Source of the DNA: Brachypterus glaber
Taxonomy: Eukaryota > Arthropoda > Insecta > Coleoptera > Kateretidae
Reading direction: 5' to 3'
Assembly: GCA_958510825.1 (NCBI GenBank)
Contig: OY294044.1
Span: 102,090,893 to 102,154,892 of the forward strand
DNA length: 64,000 nt
Under the pieces are notes generated by a model. It searched no databases and was not told the origin of the DNA. It worked only from the letters and a program-made list of their open reading frames with translations. Positions 1 to 10,429 of the stretch are shown piece by piece; positions within the stretch are counted from its first letter, which is position 1, and each line of letters begins with the position of its first letter. Made by a program: the position numbers and the translations under genes.

Positions 1-159
1 TATTATCCAGATAAATATTGCGTTTTCGGCCACACGCCGTGGTTCATAAAACTTTCAAACACACGAGTCTTTGAAAAAGACCTTATTTGCCAAAATTTTA
101 ACTCCCAAACCATTTCGGAACACCTTCAAAATAGCTCCCGAATAGGTGAATTTTGGTGA
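1..159 (+). CDS. Possible terminal exon, C-terminal end of an unidentified protein
   Basis: Reading frame 1 is open from the first base to a TGA at 157-159, giving 52 residues that end in ...IGEFW. The residues are varied (several W, C, H and P) and not the K/N/I/F-rich type that chance frames give here, so it looks coding. An AATAAA-type signal follows near 276, which would fit a short 3' UTR. There is no start codon or splice acceptor because the window begins inside it. The family is not recognised; it could be the last exon of a host gene or the end of a transposon protein. Confidence 0.4.
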   Translation, partial: YYPDKYCVFGHTPWFIKLSNTRVFEKDLICQNFNSQTISEHLQNSSRIGEFW

Positions 160-699
160 CATTTAATGACTTTTTCAAAAATAAAAAAACAATCTGACAG
201 CAGGGCTTACATTATTAAGTAAATCACCTAGTCATTTTTGACATCACAAATAACTTATGTGTCAGTAACTTGTTAAAATAAAATCATTTTATAGAAATAT
301 AAACTGATTTAAAGAATTTATTATGTATTATACTACATATGTACAGTATACAAGATAAAACAGTTATTTAATTTAAGGAAGAAATTCACTGGCCGAATAA
401 AATAGATCAAAATAGATCACAGATTATAAAGAAAGTGCATGGAATGATTGTATATAACACTGATCTATTGTTTTTTCTGAAAGAACAATTATAATGGAAT
501 GGTTTGGAATAAATTTGTTGCACTAAGAATTATTTGTAATACGTATTATCAGTATAGTATTTAATCATACATTGTATAAAACATCTCTGTAGGTCCTGAA
601 TAACTTTAAATAAATAAATAAAATATTCTCCGTCCATAAACTTTAAGGTTAGTGACCTGGCGGATAGCATCTAATTGTTGCTGTTTTTGGTGTTTATTT
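160..699. other. AT-rich spacer, no gene seen
   Basis: AT-rich DNA with an AATAAA-like signal near 276 and no supportable coding region. It ends where the truncated retrotransposon fragment starts. Confidence 0.5.
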
Positions 700-1332
700 A
701 ATTTTAATATCCAAGCAGCTTTAAAGGCACTAAACTCATGTAAATTTGGGTCAAAGCTTGCCTGGGAATGCTACGAAACCCTCAAACAACTGGCAGAAAC
801 CAACAAGGTTTCCTTGATGTGGGTGCCAGGACACGAGGGTGTTGAAGGCAATGAGGCTGCGGACTCTCTCGCGAGAGAGGAAGCATGCGCTTAATTTATT
901 GGCCCTGAACCTTTCTGTGGCTTTAACAATCAGGTAGAGGCAATTAAGAGATGGGACACCAAAATCAAAACTCGATATTGGAAAGACCAAAACTTAAGAC
1001 AGGCCAAAATATTCATAAAATATGAACCTAAACAAACAAGAAAATTACTCGATCTTAGCAAGGTGGACCTAAAGACCTATACAGGGCTGTTAACCGGACA
1101 CTGCCCGTTAAAAAATCATCTTAAAATAATGGGAAAATCTGAAATCGACATTTGTCGTCTATGCTCAGAAGCACCAGAAACGGCCGAACACATAATGTGC
1201 TTCTGCGAAGCCATTGCTCGCAAAAGGCTACAATATCTAGAACAGGTATACCCAAGACCTGCAGATATATCCCAAGTAGCCCCCAAGAAACTCTTAGGCT
1301 TCTTTGAAAGCCTAAAGTTTGATGTGGACTAA
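700..1332 (+). pseudogene. 3' end of a non-LTR retrotransposon ORF2 (RNase H and zinc-knuckle region)
   Basis: One plus-strand frame runs from about 700 to the TAA at 1330-1332, broken only by an in-frame TAA at 892-894. The first part carries the end of an RNase H domain with WVPGHEGVEGNEAADSLA, a block typical of the RNase H of I/R1/LOA-type LINEs. About 110 residues later a CxxC...H...C pattern (CRLC, then ETAEHIMCFC) matches the C-terminal cysteine/histidine knuckle of such ORF2 proteins. Reverse transcriptase and endonuclease are missing, so this is a 5'-truncated copy that also has a stop. The 3' flank ends in a (TATTG)n tail, as expected for target-primed insertion. Dead by sequence; the family is sure, the exact clade is not. 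Confidence 0.88.
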
Positions 1333-1410
1333 ATTGCAAAGGGGATTCACAATAGATCTCATTTGTCGCAGTGATTTAAAAGGCAGTACCGTGCCTCACA
1401 ACCCCACTTA

Positions 1411-1496
1411 TATTGTATTGTATTGTATTGTATTGTATTGTATTGTATTGTATTGTATTGTATTGTATTGTATTGTATTGTATTGTATTGTATTGT
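1411..1496 (+). repeat. (TATTG)17 microsatellite, retrotransposon 3' tail
   Basis: Seventeen perfect TATTG units begin about 80 bases after the ORF2 stop. Simple 3' tails of this kind are normal for I-type LINEs, so it is read as the end of the element at 700-1332. Confidence 0.85.
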
Positions 1497-2230
1497 AGTT
1501 TTAATATGGGTTTAAACGTTAAACTTGATTTAAATTCAGTTTTTTTATTTATGAAGAAATTGGAAACAAAATTATGCAGTGTATAGGAGCGATTCGATGC
1601 TCTTAGTTTCTTTAGAGAAAACGTTTTCTCTCAAATTGGGCAAAGCAAATTAAAACCTGGTATTACCAATTAGTATATAGTTGCTCTTTTATATTATGCA
1701 ATCTGGAAATGTTTGAAAAGAAGAACAAGAAGAAACTGTACCATAACATTTTATAATCACCATCCTCAATTTTCGGACGGAAAATCTCCCTTAAATTAAG
1801 ATTTTTATCCCCTTTAAATTAGTTTCTAGCTTCAAGTTTGTATAGGTTATATTACTGTTGTTCATAAAGTTCCAGATATATTACATTAAAACTCTTTTAT
1901 CCAATATCTTCACAGAAACACTTGTTTTGAGCACTATTTTAAATGTTAAAAGTGAGTTTTTTTCCACTAGTGACTAAAAAATTTTTCACCCACTCTTTTA
2001 CGTATAGCTTTTGATCTCACCCAAAATTAGTTACATTCCCTATTAATTAAGTATTATAATTATTCTATAAATAGAAGCACGTTAACTAAACCATAAAATT
2101 TAAAGAAAACCCCAAATTATTCTTTAGTTTTTGAATAAAATACTGTCCATTTTGACGTTTGTAAGAAATGTAAAACTAACAATTGTTTATTTTTAATAGG
2201 CATACTTAGGCCATGGCTACCTATTATTTT
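1497..2230. other. AT-rich spacer, nothing recognised
   Basis: No ORF, RNA gene or clear terminal repeat was found in this stretch. Confidence 0.5.
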
Positions 2231-2506
2231 AGTTTGTTTGTTTGTTTGTTTGTTTGTTTAACCTCGTACTATTCTACTTAATTAAGCATCCCCTAAGTCC
2301 AGGACTTGTGTGGGCTAGTAGTAGAGGGAACCACCGGCTTATACTGACTTTCGAACCAGTTTCTAGGGAGTGTCCGTTTCACTTATCGCCTTCGCCAAAT
2401 TTCAATTTTTAATTAACTGAAAAAGGCAAATCGGCGCCAGTTAGAATCAAACTCACGATAGTAGACTTGCTATGCATACGCGCTAGCCACTACGCTATGC
2501 CTCCCA
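2231..2506 (-). mobile_element. tRNA-derived SINE, copy 1
   Basis: Read on the minus strand it starts with a tRNA-like head near 2506. An A-box-like TAGCGTAGTGGC and a B-box-like GAGTTTGATTC sit at tRNA spacing. A conserved body follows and it ends in an (AAAC)n tail (GTTT repeats at about 2236-2261 on the plus strand). The body is shared with a second copy at 62390-62666, including the stretches around TTGGCGAAGGCG and GAACCACCGG near the 3' half. RNA polymerase III would transcribe it from the internal boxes; mobilisation would need a LINE in trans. It encodes no protein. Confidence 0.82.
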
Positions 2507-3315
2507 TTTTAGTATTAAGAAAACTTAATCTTAATATTTTTGACATAATTTTTCGCAAAATTATAGATTTTTATTTAAAAATAAAAGGTTTTGGATAAAA
2601 TTAAATTCTCAACTCGTGTATTACGTGATTTTATCCACTTAAGAATATCAGCCCACGAGGCCCTCAGGCCTTTGCGTGGATAAAATGCTACTTAATACAC
2701 TAGTTAAGAAAATAACTATTTATTCATATACCCATCGCATCCAAATACTTTATTGGTGCCATTTTATCAAAAATTTACTTGACAATTAGTTTCCATTCAA
2801 GTCATGGCTCGACTTAAGTCATGTTAGAAAATCTTGACTAGTTGACTTTGTCTCGTAATAAAAAGGAATATTGCCAAGATGTACATTTTTAGTTAATTTT
2901 ATTAGAATATTTTTTTTTAACAATTACTACTAAATAAACAGTTTAAATTGATTAATTCTACCTTTCTTATCATTTTAAACCTAAAAACAAACACTTTTAA
3001 TGTTTGCATTACAAAATACCCCCCTAAAAAGATATCCTCCTTTATTATTATTTAAAAGTTTCAATGTAAAAAAAAAGGTACAGTGTCCGCAACTCTCCCT
3101 ATATCCATGGATTTGGTTCAGTGACTTTTTGTCAATAACTTCAAATTAAAACTCTTTATGCATAAAGTAAACACATATTAAAATAAATCTTTTATCTTTT
3201 AAAAATCCAGCGACAGATAATTTAAATTAAACGAAGGGTGTCTAACTAGCAGTGCCTATATCTCTTTATTTTTAATAAAAGATTTTACCAGGATTAAATA
3301 TCACCGGTTAATAAA
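2507..3315. other. AT-rich spacer with a small foldback
   Basis: Around 2605-2705, imperfect arms (TTCTCAACTCGTGTATTA and TAATACACTAGTTAAGAA) flank a GC-rich hairpin centred on GAGGCCCTCAGGCC. This looks like a roughly 100-bp MITE. The rest shows nothing recognisable. Confidence 0.45.
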
Positions 3316-3327
3316 AATTTTGTGCAA

Positions 3328-4191
3328 ACCAAAGAACATACACCTGATTATATTAAGAATGCCGTAGTCGTAATGTTTGCTGATGACACCACAATTGTGA
3401 TTTCTGCTCACTGTGTTGCTGAATTATATGATTTGATATTGAAGGTCATAGATGATTTTAATATATGGTGTCAAAGAAATAAACTTGTTTTAAATAATAC
3501 TAAAACAGTTGCTATTAGCTTTTTAATTAGAAGACGACTTCCACAAGACTTTACAATACCTGATATACAGTTAAGTCAAAATACTAAATTTCTTGGTACA
3601 TATTTTGATGGGAATCTGTCTTGGGATTTACATATTGACCATGTTGTAAAAAAGTTAAACAGCGCATATTTTGGTATATCAAAGATGAAATCTGATCTCA
3701 ATGAAACCGGTTTACTGAACATGTACTATTCACTCTTTTATTCACATATGTCATATAACATAATCAGCTGGGGCTATGGCAGAGAAATTGACAGGGTATT
3801 TGTGGCTCAAAAAAGGGTTATTAGAATGATTTTTAACATGCCTTTTAGAGATTCCTGCAAACAGATATTTAAAGAAAAGCGTTTGTTAACTATTCATTCA
3901 TTATTTATTTTTAAGTGTATTTTATTTGTGAAAAAAAAATTTAATCTTTTTGTAAACAATTCAAATGTAAATTCGGGTGCCACTCAAAATCATTATCTAC
4001 AGACTCCGCGGCATAGAAAATCTTTTTACGAGAAATCTTCGAGATACTCTTGTATAACTTTTTATAACAAACTGCCAAAAAACATCAGAAATATAAATAG
4101 TTACAACTCATTTAAAAATTCTGTAAAAAACTATCTGATTGATAAAGTTGTTTATAAAATTCAGGATTATTTATCACCCCCTAGTAACTGA
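3328..4191 (+). pseudogene. Jockey-type retrotransposon, RT C-terminal half (5' truncated)
   Basis: An open frame of about 285 codons begins just before the catalytic FADD box of reverse transcriptase (FADDTTIV near 3373) and runs to the TGA at 4189-4191. Downstream of FADD it has the usual order: the KT/A-SF block, the FLGTYFDGNLSWDLHI block, then the thumb with a YNIISWG-type motif, and an ORF2 tail rich in F/N/K. The first two thirds of ORF2 (endonuclease, RT motifs 0-B) are absent. The 3' flank continues to a short (ATT)n tail at about 4394-4411. Translation in place is unlikely. Confidence 0.88.
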
Positions 4192-4393
4192 ACTTATTTT
4201 ATTGTTAATTATAAGATTGTGTGTTTATTTGAATGCGTGTTAACATTTTTATTTTTATTTTATTTATAATTATATTTTTATTTCAAATTTATTAAGTATA
4301 TATTGTGTACTTTTTATTACATATTTTGTAATTTTTTATATTTCGTATTTTGACATACCATATATACTGTATGTATCTTTATTGGTGAATAAA

Positions 4394-4411
4394 TTATTAT
4401 TATTATTATTA
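4394..4411 (+). repeat. (ATT)n tail of the jockey-type copy
   Basis: A short ATT repeat directly follows AATAAA about 200 bases after the ORF stop. It marks the 3' end of the truncated element at 3328-4411. Confidence 0.7.
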
Positions 4412-5481
4412 TACCGAAACCTCAAAATATTTTGATAATTTTTATTAATTTTAATATAGTAAACATTTAAAAATTATTGCAGACTAGGTATCAGAAAATA
4501 AAAGTTTGTTTGTGACGCAATTTTATAAAGACCCTGCGCATACAGTGCGGTTCAAAAGTCACCCCCCTCTTCAGTTTTAAACTAGTAGAGATATTGACTT
4601 TAAATTTCAAACACTTAAATAAGACAACTTAAACTATAACGCCGTTCTGAGCTGAAAAGTCTATCTATGTATGTAAAACATATATAGATAGGACCTTTCA
4701 GCTTAGAAAGGCAGTATAGTTTAAGATAGTTCTCTTTTGGTATATATTGATATTTGTAGCTTTTAAAATGTGGTCAGGAGGGAATTTTTAAAATGTATTT
4801 TTTACATCATTTTATATATTTTTTAATTGCTTTAAGATTTTTTTAAGTTTATTTTTTTATTTTTTTTTTGCTAAAAACGATTTTTTTTATTTATTTTTTT
4901 TTCAAATTTTATTTATATAATTTACAATTAGTTTAAAAGTATAATTCATCATTAAATTAACCATTTTTCAAAAATTGTTTGATTTTTTTAACCTCTTTGT
5001 ACTGAATTATGAAATGCTAATAAGAAAAAATTGTTTTTGTAAAAGTAAGCTAAAAATAGAAAGTTAAGCCAATAATAATGTATTATTTGTTTAAATTTTT
5101 ATTTTATACAAAAAAAGTGGTGTTTATTTATTTTGGTGCACCCTGTATAAATATTGTTTTTTTTTTAATTTTTATCATTGCAAAAACAAACCAAAGTCCA
5201 ACCTTTTGTGTAAAAGAAAAATCATTTAGAGCTAGAGGTCTTTAAAATATAGTGATTTAAATAATGTCGTTTTTTTATCCACTTCATTTTTTTAGCAGTT
5301 AAATGCCTATTTACAAACTCGCATAAGAACATAAAACATAACAATGCGATGCCGTGATTGGCTTGATTGGCCGCCATGTATCTTGTAAGCCAATCACAGT
5401 TTTAGATTTTAAGCTTTCACGGCCATTAAGATATAAAGAACTTTCACTTTCGGGTTTAGACCGTGTTAATGGATTTTCACT

Positions 5482-5526
5482 TTCCGACGTTTCGTCTCTT
5501 ACTACTAGAGACATCTTCAGGGATTA
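5482..5526 (-). ncRNA. Hammerhead-ribozyme-like motif, left arm
   Basis: Mirror image of the motif at 5853-5897 in the other arm of the palindrome, with the same CTGAAGA, GAAAC and GTC blocks. A transcript through the element would carry only one in sense orientation. Confidence 0.48.
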
Positions 5527-5563
5527 ATCTGAAACTAAGTTTCGAATCAACTTGTGTCACTAT

Positions 5564-5686
5564 TTATGACGAGTTGTGGTTATTCACCCGTGACGAGGTT
5601 TTTCCTATCAAAGACTTCCATATTGCAGGTAAGTGGTAACCAGTGTCCCGATTGATATTGTTAGGATGCTTGATGATTTCTTGATA
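5564..5686 (-). pseudogene. Penelope-like ORF C-terminal fragment, left arm
   Basis: Mirror copy of the fragment in the right arm, reading outward on the minus strand with the KHPNNINRDTG block. It is almost identical to the other arm, so the palindrome is young or kept identical by gene conversion. Confidence 0.68.
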
Positions 5687-5692
5687 CGGGAA

Positions 5693-5815
5693 TCGATAGA
5701 AATCATCAAGCATCCTAACAATATCAATCGGGACACTGGTTACCACTTACCTGCAATATGGAAGTCTTTGATAGGAAAAACCTCGTCACGGGTGAATAAC
5801 CACAACTCGTCATAA
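5693..5815 (+). pseudogene. Penelope-like ORF C-terminal fragment, right arm
   Basis: About 40 codons ending in TAA at 5813-5815 encode a segment with EIIKHPNNINRDTG. The block KHPNN-N is a common feature after the GIY-YIG domain in Penelope-like elements. The GIY-YIG core and RT are missing. The upstream part of the same frame is the reverse complement of the other arm and should not be read as real protein. Confidence 0.7.
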
Positions 5816-5852
5816 ATAGTGACACAAGTTGATTCGAAACTTAGTTTCAGAT

Positions 5853-5897
5853 TAATCCCTGAAGATGTCTCTAGTAGTAAGAGACGAAACGTCGGAA
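5853..5897 (+). ncRNA. Hammerhead-ribozyme-like motif, right arm
   Basis: The pieces occur in hammerhead order. CTGAAGA is at 5859-5865, followed by a stem II of GTCTC/GAGAC. GAAAC is at 5886-5890, then GTC at 5891-5893 as the expected cleavage triplet, and a short TCC/GGA stem I. Stem III would be only two base pairs, as reported for hammerheads in Penelope-like elements. One extra base (T) lies between CTGAAGA and stem II, so self-cleavage is uncertain. Confidence 0.5.
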
Positions 5898-6501
5898 AGT
5901 GAAAATCCATTAACACGGTCTAAACCCGAAAGTGAAAGTTCTTTATAGCCAATCACAGCATCGCATTCTTATGTTTTATGTTCTTATGCAAGCTTCTGCA
6001 TATGCCTTTAGTTTACGCGTGTTTCATAAAAATTATAATTGATGGGGTTGTTTGTACCTTAAAATCATGTTACATAATAGTTTACAAACAACATATTACA
6101 ATGGCAAAAACTGATACTTTTTAAATATTTTATATATTTTCTTATTTAATTGGGTTTGTTACAAATTTGATACACTGGTAGACATGAGGTTAAAAAAATC
6201 TTAACGAAAATTTTCATTTTCCACCCTATTTTAAACCCCCATAAAATGTCTCAAAAAAATTAAAAAATATGATGTCAATATAAGTTTTAAAATGATATCA
6301 TTTAAAAAAAATTGCCTCCATGCCCCTATGCCCACATTTTACAATCTGAAGTATCAAATATACCCAAAAAGATAGATAAGTTATCTTATTTACGAGTTCT
6401 AAATTTGAAGTCTATGTCTCGTCGTTCAAAAGTTAGGAGAAAGGGTGACTTTGGACCGCACTGTATGCCATATATTTAAGACAATACAATATCTACATAT
6501 T

Positions 6502-6644
6502 AAGGGCATATCCACAGGCTCGCATAACAACATAAGAATGCGATGCCGTGATTGGCTTGAAGTGCCGCCATGTATCTTGTAAGCCAATCACGGTACCTCA
6601 TTCTTATGTACTATGTTGTTATGCGAGCTTGTGGATATGCCTTA
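6502..6644. mobile_element. Palindromic MITE, intact copy
   Basis: Foldback of 143 bp with arms GGCATATCCACA...GCTCGCATAACAACATA and their inverse. GATTGGCTT/AAGCCAATC pairs inside. It shows the empty version of the site at which the Penelope-like element entered its relative at 5302-6008. It has no coding capacity. Confidence 0.75.
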
Positions 6645-7614
6645 AAGTGAACCGGTACCGGTAGCATAAGGAGTTAGAAATTAACAAATATCTTCAGATA
6701 TCCTCTTTTATGTGCCACATATTATTTGATGCTAATATTTTTTCAATTTTTAATATTAATCGTGCCTTATCTGTTTGTTCAGTATAAAATTATTTACAGC
6801 AACGTTCGGCATACCTTTTTTTATGCCTAAGCATCGCGACGGATCGGAAATTAAAAGATTATAAATAAGTTTTATCAGTATTTAGTCCAGGATCCTCGTA
6901 TTTTAAAAAAATATTAATCATTAACAGTGGTCGGCTTAAACTCAGTTATGACTCATCAACATTGAAAATAAACACAGAAACATAGGCATACGGAATAATT
7001 TTGCCGAATTATGAGGGAAATTTTTATAAAGGTCACTAAATCGATTTGACGATTAATTTGTTACACAGAACCATATTGACTATACATATTAACTATACAT
7101 ATCTATATATAACGGTGTCTTTCAAAGAAAAAACGGACATTCGATTTTTATCTTTTAAGAATACGGAAGTTTTTAATTTTTAATTATCAATAAATTTTTT
7201 CCCACTTTACTCGTTTAAATGGAATCATTAAAAAAAAAAACAAGATAAAAAGAAATAAAAATGTAAATATTTAAAACCTCACGTCAACGCTAGAGTCGAC
7301 GCGGCGCCTATGCGAGTACTGGAAATTCGCCGACTACTGATCATTACAGTTTTTCTGTTGAAATACGATCGTACATAGTTAGATTAAGGCGTCAGGAAAA
7401 ATATAATTTGTTGACTACGTCTGATGAAAAATTAAATTGAGTAAAAAATATATTATAACTTTGAAAAAAATACGGTACTAACTATAAACATTAAAGCTAA
7501 TTTTGTTTCGAATAACTAGCAGAAGGCGAGTTATCGAAAAAAATACACTTAATTCAATTAAAGTGATAGTAAAAAAAAAAGATCTGATTGGATATGGTCA
7601 ATTAAATTATTTGG
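6645..7614. other. AT-rich spacer, nothing recognised
   Basis: No supportable gene. A GC-richer patch near 7280-7340 has no open frame with splice-like ends that I could defend. Confidence 0.45.
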
Positions 7615-7743
7615 TTGTGAGTAATAAATTATATTTCAGTCAAATAAACATTAATTTCATGTTAATAAATAGTTAAAATTCAAAATAATTTATTAATGAA
7701 AAGAAAGTAGTTCAATAACAGAAATAAAATTTATTACTCACAA
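7615..7743. mobile_element. Small MITE with 23-bp terminal inverted repeats
   Basis: TTGTGAGTAATAAATT at 7615 is inverted as AATTTATTACTCACAA-like sequence ending at 7743. The arms are 23 bp with two or three mismatches and the interior is AT-rich. Superfamily not assigned. Confidence 0.6.
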
Positions 7744-7995
7744 ATAAACTGTTTTATCAGTGTAGAAGAACACTAATTTTATTTTATTTTTTAACTTCTA
7801 ATAGATATTTTTAAACCAGAATCTGGACAATGGTGTTTTTCTAAGTGGTTCAACTTCGCTGTGTCGGTACAGCGAGCAAGCAGTTTTTTGTTTTAGCAAG
7901 CGATCGGGGCAGCTGCGACCCTGATAGCTAAACACTCGTTATCAATGAGATTAGACTTTTTCTGGTTTACTACTAGTATTTTTCTTCTACTACTA
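7744..7995. other. Spacer, nothing recognised
   Basis: A GC-richer patch at about 7845-7945 has no convincing frame or RNA structure. It ends at the (AAT)n tail of the minus-strand retrotransposon. Confidence 0.4.
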
Positions 7996-7998
7996 CTA

Positions 7999-8000
7999 AT

Positions 8001-8031
<31 letters not shown>

Positions 8032-9775
8032 GACTTTATTTATAAAAAAATACATAACAAGCGGCGAAGTCTAGCTAGGCTACTCTTACTCAACCACAAG
8101 ATATGTTTTACTACATTTTAAATATAGGATTGATTTTTATTTGAAACTAATACTAACTTACACCTAAGCATGGCGCAAAAATACTTTAACTTAAAATAAA
8201 ATTAAATGATAATTATAATTATTAACCACAAATACACACACTCCTGCAACACACTTAAAAGACTATTGATTGTAGAAATTTAAAAATACAAAATACCTTA
8301 TTGATTTTCAAAAAGAATTTGCTGAACTTTTGTTTTAAATGGGTTAATTTTAAGCAACTTAAATGACTCAGGCAACTTATTATATTCATTTATAGAATTA
8401 TAACTGAAAGATCGTTTAAAAAAACTTTTACTGAAAGTAGGCATATTAAGTTTTACATTATTTCTTGTATTAATGGAATGAATTTGATTTCTAGTAACAT
8501 ATTTATTAGCAATAATTTGTACTGGGTTCGTTTGTAAGGATTTGTGAGTAAATACTAAAAGATGTAACTTACGCCTCTGTTCCATTTTTAGCCATTTTAA
8601 CTGTGTTATTATAGGGGACATACGGTTGTACCTGTTGACCCCCTTGATAAACCTACAACAACTATTTTGCACTTTTTGAATTTTAAATTTACTGTTTTCA
8701 TCAAGACAAGGACCATAAATAAAATCGCAATAATTGAAATGGGAAAGTACAAGAGATTCTGAAAGACTTTTCTTTAGATGTTCGGTAAGAATGTGTCTGT
8801 TGGAATAGAGCAGTTTTAAACTTGACATTGATTTTTTTATTAAACTATTAACGTGATCTACAAATCTTCATTCATTATCCACGAATAACCCTAAATTTTT
8901 TGCGACATTGGTTGAAGGCAGTCTAACACCATCGATCTCAATACTCATGTTATTCTCAAGAAATTTTATTGATTGCTTGTTACCAAAAAAAATAACATTA
9001 CTTTTGGCTGCGTTTAATTTTAAATTATGATCCTTTGAAAGTTGAAATATTGTATTAAGATCGGAATTAATAAGACGAGTTGCTTCAATATATTCATTTT
9101 TTTTAAATTTTAAATATAGTTGAGTATCATCCGCAAAAATCACCGACAAGCAGTTTTTTACAGATGTAATTAAATCTGCCGTATATATACAAAAAAGAAG
9201 CGGTCCAAGGATACTTCCTTGCGGAACGCCTGAAAAGATATCTGTGAAGGAAGAAGAAGTATTATTAAATACAATTTTTTGTTTTCGATCTGAAAAATAT
9301 GATTTAACTAATTCTAAAGACTCGTTGTCAAAACCGATGTATTCTAATTTGGCCAACAGAAGACCAGGATCGATGGTGTCAAATGCCTTACTGAAGTCAA
9401 GTAGAATCAATGCAGTAATAAACTCTTTATCACAGTTATTTATAATATCATCAGTTACAGATACAAGCGCAGTTGATGTGCTGTAACCTTTCCTAAAACC
9501 ACATTGGTTAGGGGGAATGACATTGTGTAAATTGCAATGATTCAGTATTTGCTCAAAAATAATTTTTTCGAAGATCTTGGACATTGTAGGTAAAATACTT
9601 ATTATTCGCAGTTCAGAAAAATTTTCAGGGTTAGTTTTTTTTGCCAAAGGTTTACCTATAGCACATTTCCACATTTTTGGAAAATAACGTCTTTCAATAC
9701 AAGTGTTTATGATGTGTAAAATGTACTTATCAATAAACGGCGAACAAATTTTTAACATTTTTGAATTAATGCCAT
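7999..9775 (-). mobile_element. Jockey-type non-LTR retrotransposon, 5' truncated
   Basis: On the minus strand the element starts near 9775, carries most of the RT domain and the C-terminal region of ORF2, then a 3' UTR, and ends in an (ATT)n tail near 7999-8028. The endonuclease is absent. At its 5' edge it meets a (TAC)n microsatellite. It is the longest RT frame in the window. Confidence 0.88.
8298..9758 (-). pseudogene. Reverse transcriptase (ORF2) with one in-frame stop
   Basis: The minus-strand frame is open from 9758 to 8298 except for a single TGA at 8868-8870. RT motifs appear in order: NFSELRIISILP (motif 1-like), GFRKGYSTSTAL (motif 2a), LDFSKAFDTID (motif A), SGVPQGSILGPLLF (motif B) and VIFADDTQLY (motif C). 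The LGLFVD block and the C-terminal thumb follow. It lacks the N-terminal endonuclease. Catalytic aspartates in motifs A and C are present, so decay is recent: one stop and a 5' truncation. It would have copied RNA by target-primed reverse transcription. Confidence 0.92.
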
Positions 9776-9777
9776 AA

Positions 9778-9823
9778 TACTACTACTACTACTACTATTA
9801 CTACTACTACTACTACTACTACT
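9778..9823. repeat. (TAC)n microsatellite
   Basis: About fifteen TAC units with one TAT/TTA interruption, at the 5' border of the retrotransposon. Confidence 0.8.
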
Positions 9824-10076
9824 TCTGTGGTATACAGAAATACAGAATACAAGGTCGTCGCCTCTGTCATATCACTTAAAAAACCCCTTTGACCTGGACT
9901 AATTTATGTTTTCGATTTACGAGTATGAAATAGCAAATATATTGCAGAATGACAGAAATAGGAAAGCCTTAAACCAGTAAAAAAAAAGAAAAATAGTGCT
10001 GCCGACAAAAACAACTTTTCAAATAACTTTGAAACGTCTAAATCATGGTAAACATATTTTGTCACCTGCAAGGGAC
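9824..10076. other. Spacer, nothing recognised
   Basis: No gene or repeat structure seen. Confidence 0.4.
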
Positions 10077-10246
10077 ATCAAATAGTATAGTTGTCCGCAT
10101 GACACAAAGTCTCCGCCGGAAAGGGGAGGTATTATGAGGGCTCTCTTCTTTCAGTCAAAAGCGTTATAAGGCGTGCGTGCCTGCAAACGGGCCTCTTACT
10201 TGCATACACAAAGTCCTTACATATTTCCCGTAGCCACAGATCTGTG
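10077..10246. mobile_element. Short interspersed repeat, copy 1 (unclassified)
   Basis: About 165 bp closely similar, in the same orientation, to 10777-10937. Shared blocks include AAGTCTCCG, CTCTCTTCTTTC, TTATAAGGCGTGCGTGCCT and AGCCACAGAT. It is much richer in G+C than its surroundings. No tRNA-type A/B boxes or ORF were found. Confidence 0.6.
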
Positions 10247-10429
10247 CGTCAAAGTATATATTATGATACAAGGACGAAAAATACAAATTTAAGGCGATTA
10301 CTGAGACTGACAGCCGAGCTAGGAGAGCGAAGCACTATGGGCCAGGAGACCTTCGTTTCTGGCCAAAACTCGGCTTTTGGCTGTAATATCTTAAAACTTA
10401 GTAACAAGGCGTTTTTGAGGATGCTGAAA
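10247..10429. other. Hairpin-containing spacer
   Basis: Contains an imperfect foldback at about 10309-10382 (ACAGCCGAGC against CTCGGCTTTTGGCTGT, inner GCGAAG/CTTCGT). This could be a small MITE; no gene is supported. Confidence 0.35.

Larger units (their letters stand above)
5403..5946. mobile_element. Palindromic Penelope-like element remnant
   Basis: A nearly perfect palindrome spans 5433-5946 with arms of 248 bp and an 18-bp loop at 5681-5698. A 30-bp extra piece is on the left. The 12-bp sequence AGCCAATCACAG is duplicated at 5391-5402 and 5947-5958, a clean target-site duplication. Each arm encodes, facing outward, the C-terminal end of a Penelope-type protein (KHPNNINRDTG near 5708), then a tail containing a hammerhead-like motif. 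Head-to-head copies with short ends fit the known terminal structure of Penelope-like retroelements. It cannot encode a functional reverse transcriptase. Confidence 0.78.
5302..6008. mobile_element. Palindromic MITE, interrupted copy
   Basis: The left part (5302-5402) and right part (5947-6008) together match the intact copy at 6502-6644. They share GCATAAGAACAT ends and the GATTGGCTTG/GCCAATCAC inner arms. The copy is split by the Penelope-like insertion at 5403-5946. It sits inside the Tc1-like element, giving three levels of nesting. Confidence 0.75.
4543..6463. mobile_element. Tc1/mariner-like inverted-repeat element, non-autonomous, with nested insertions
   Basis: Both ends read CAGTGCGGT(T/C)CAAAAGT-like and are flanked by TA (4541-4542 and 6464-6465), the target duplication of Tc1/mariner elements. 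The terminal repeats continue inward with CACCC and a shared stretch near AAATTTGAAGT. No transposase is visible. It contains an interrupted palindromic MITE (5302-6008), so its own backbone is about 1.2 kb. A shorter relative is at 60473-61100 and a partial one ends near 44992. An internal hairpin with GAGCTGAAAAG/CTTTCAGCT arms lies at about 4650-4715. Confidence 0.75.

Noticed and set aside
9244..9486. 80-codon plus-strand frame
   Set aside because: Antisense shadow of the reverse transcriptase frame on the minus strand.
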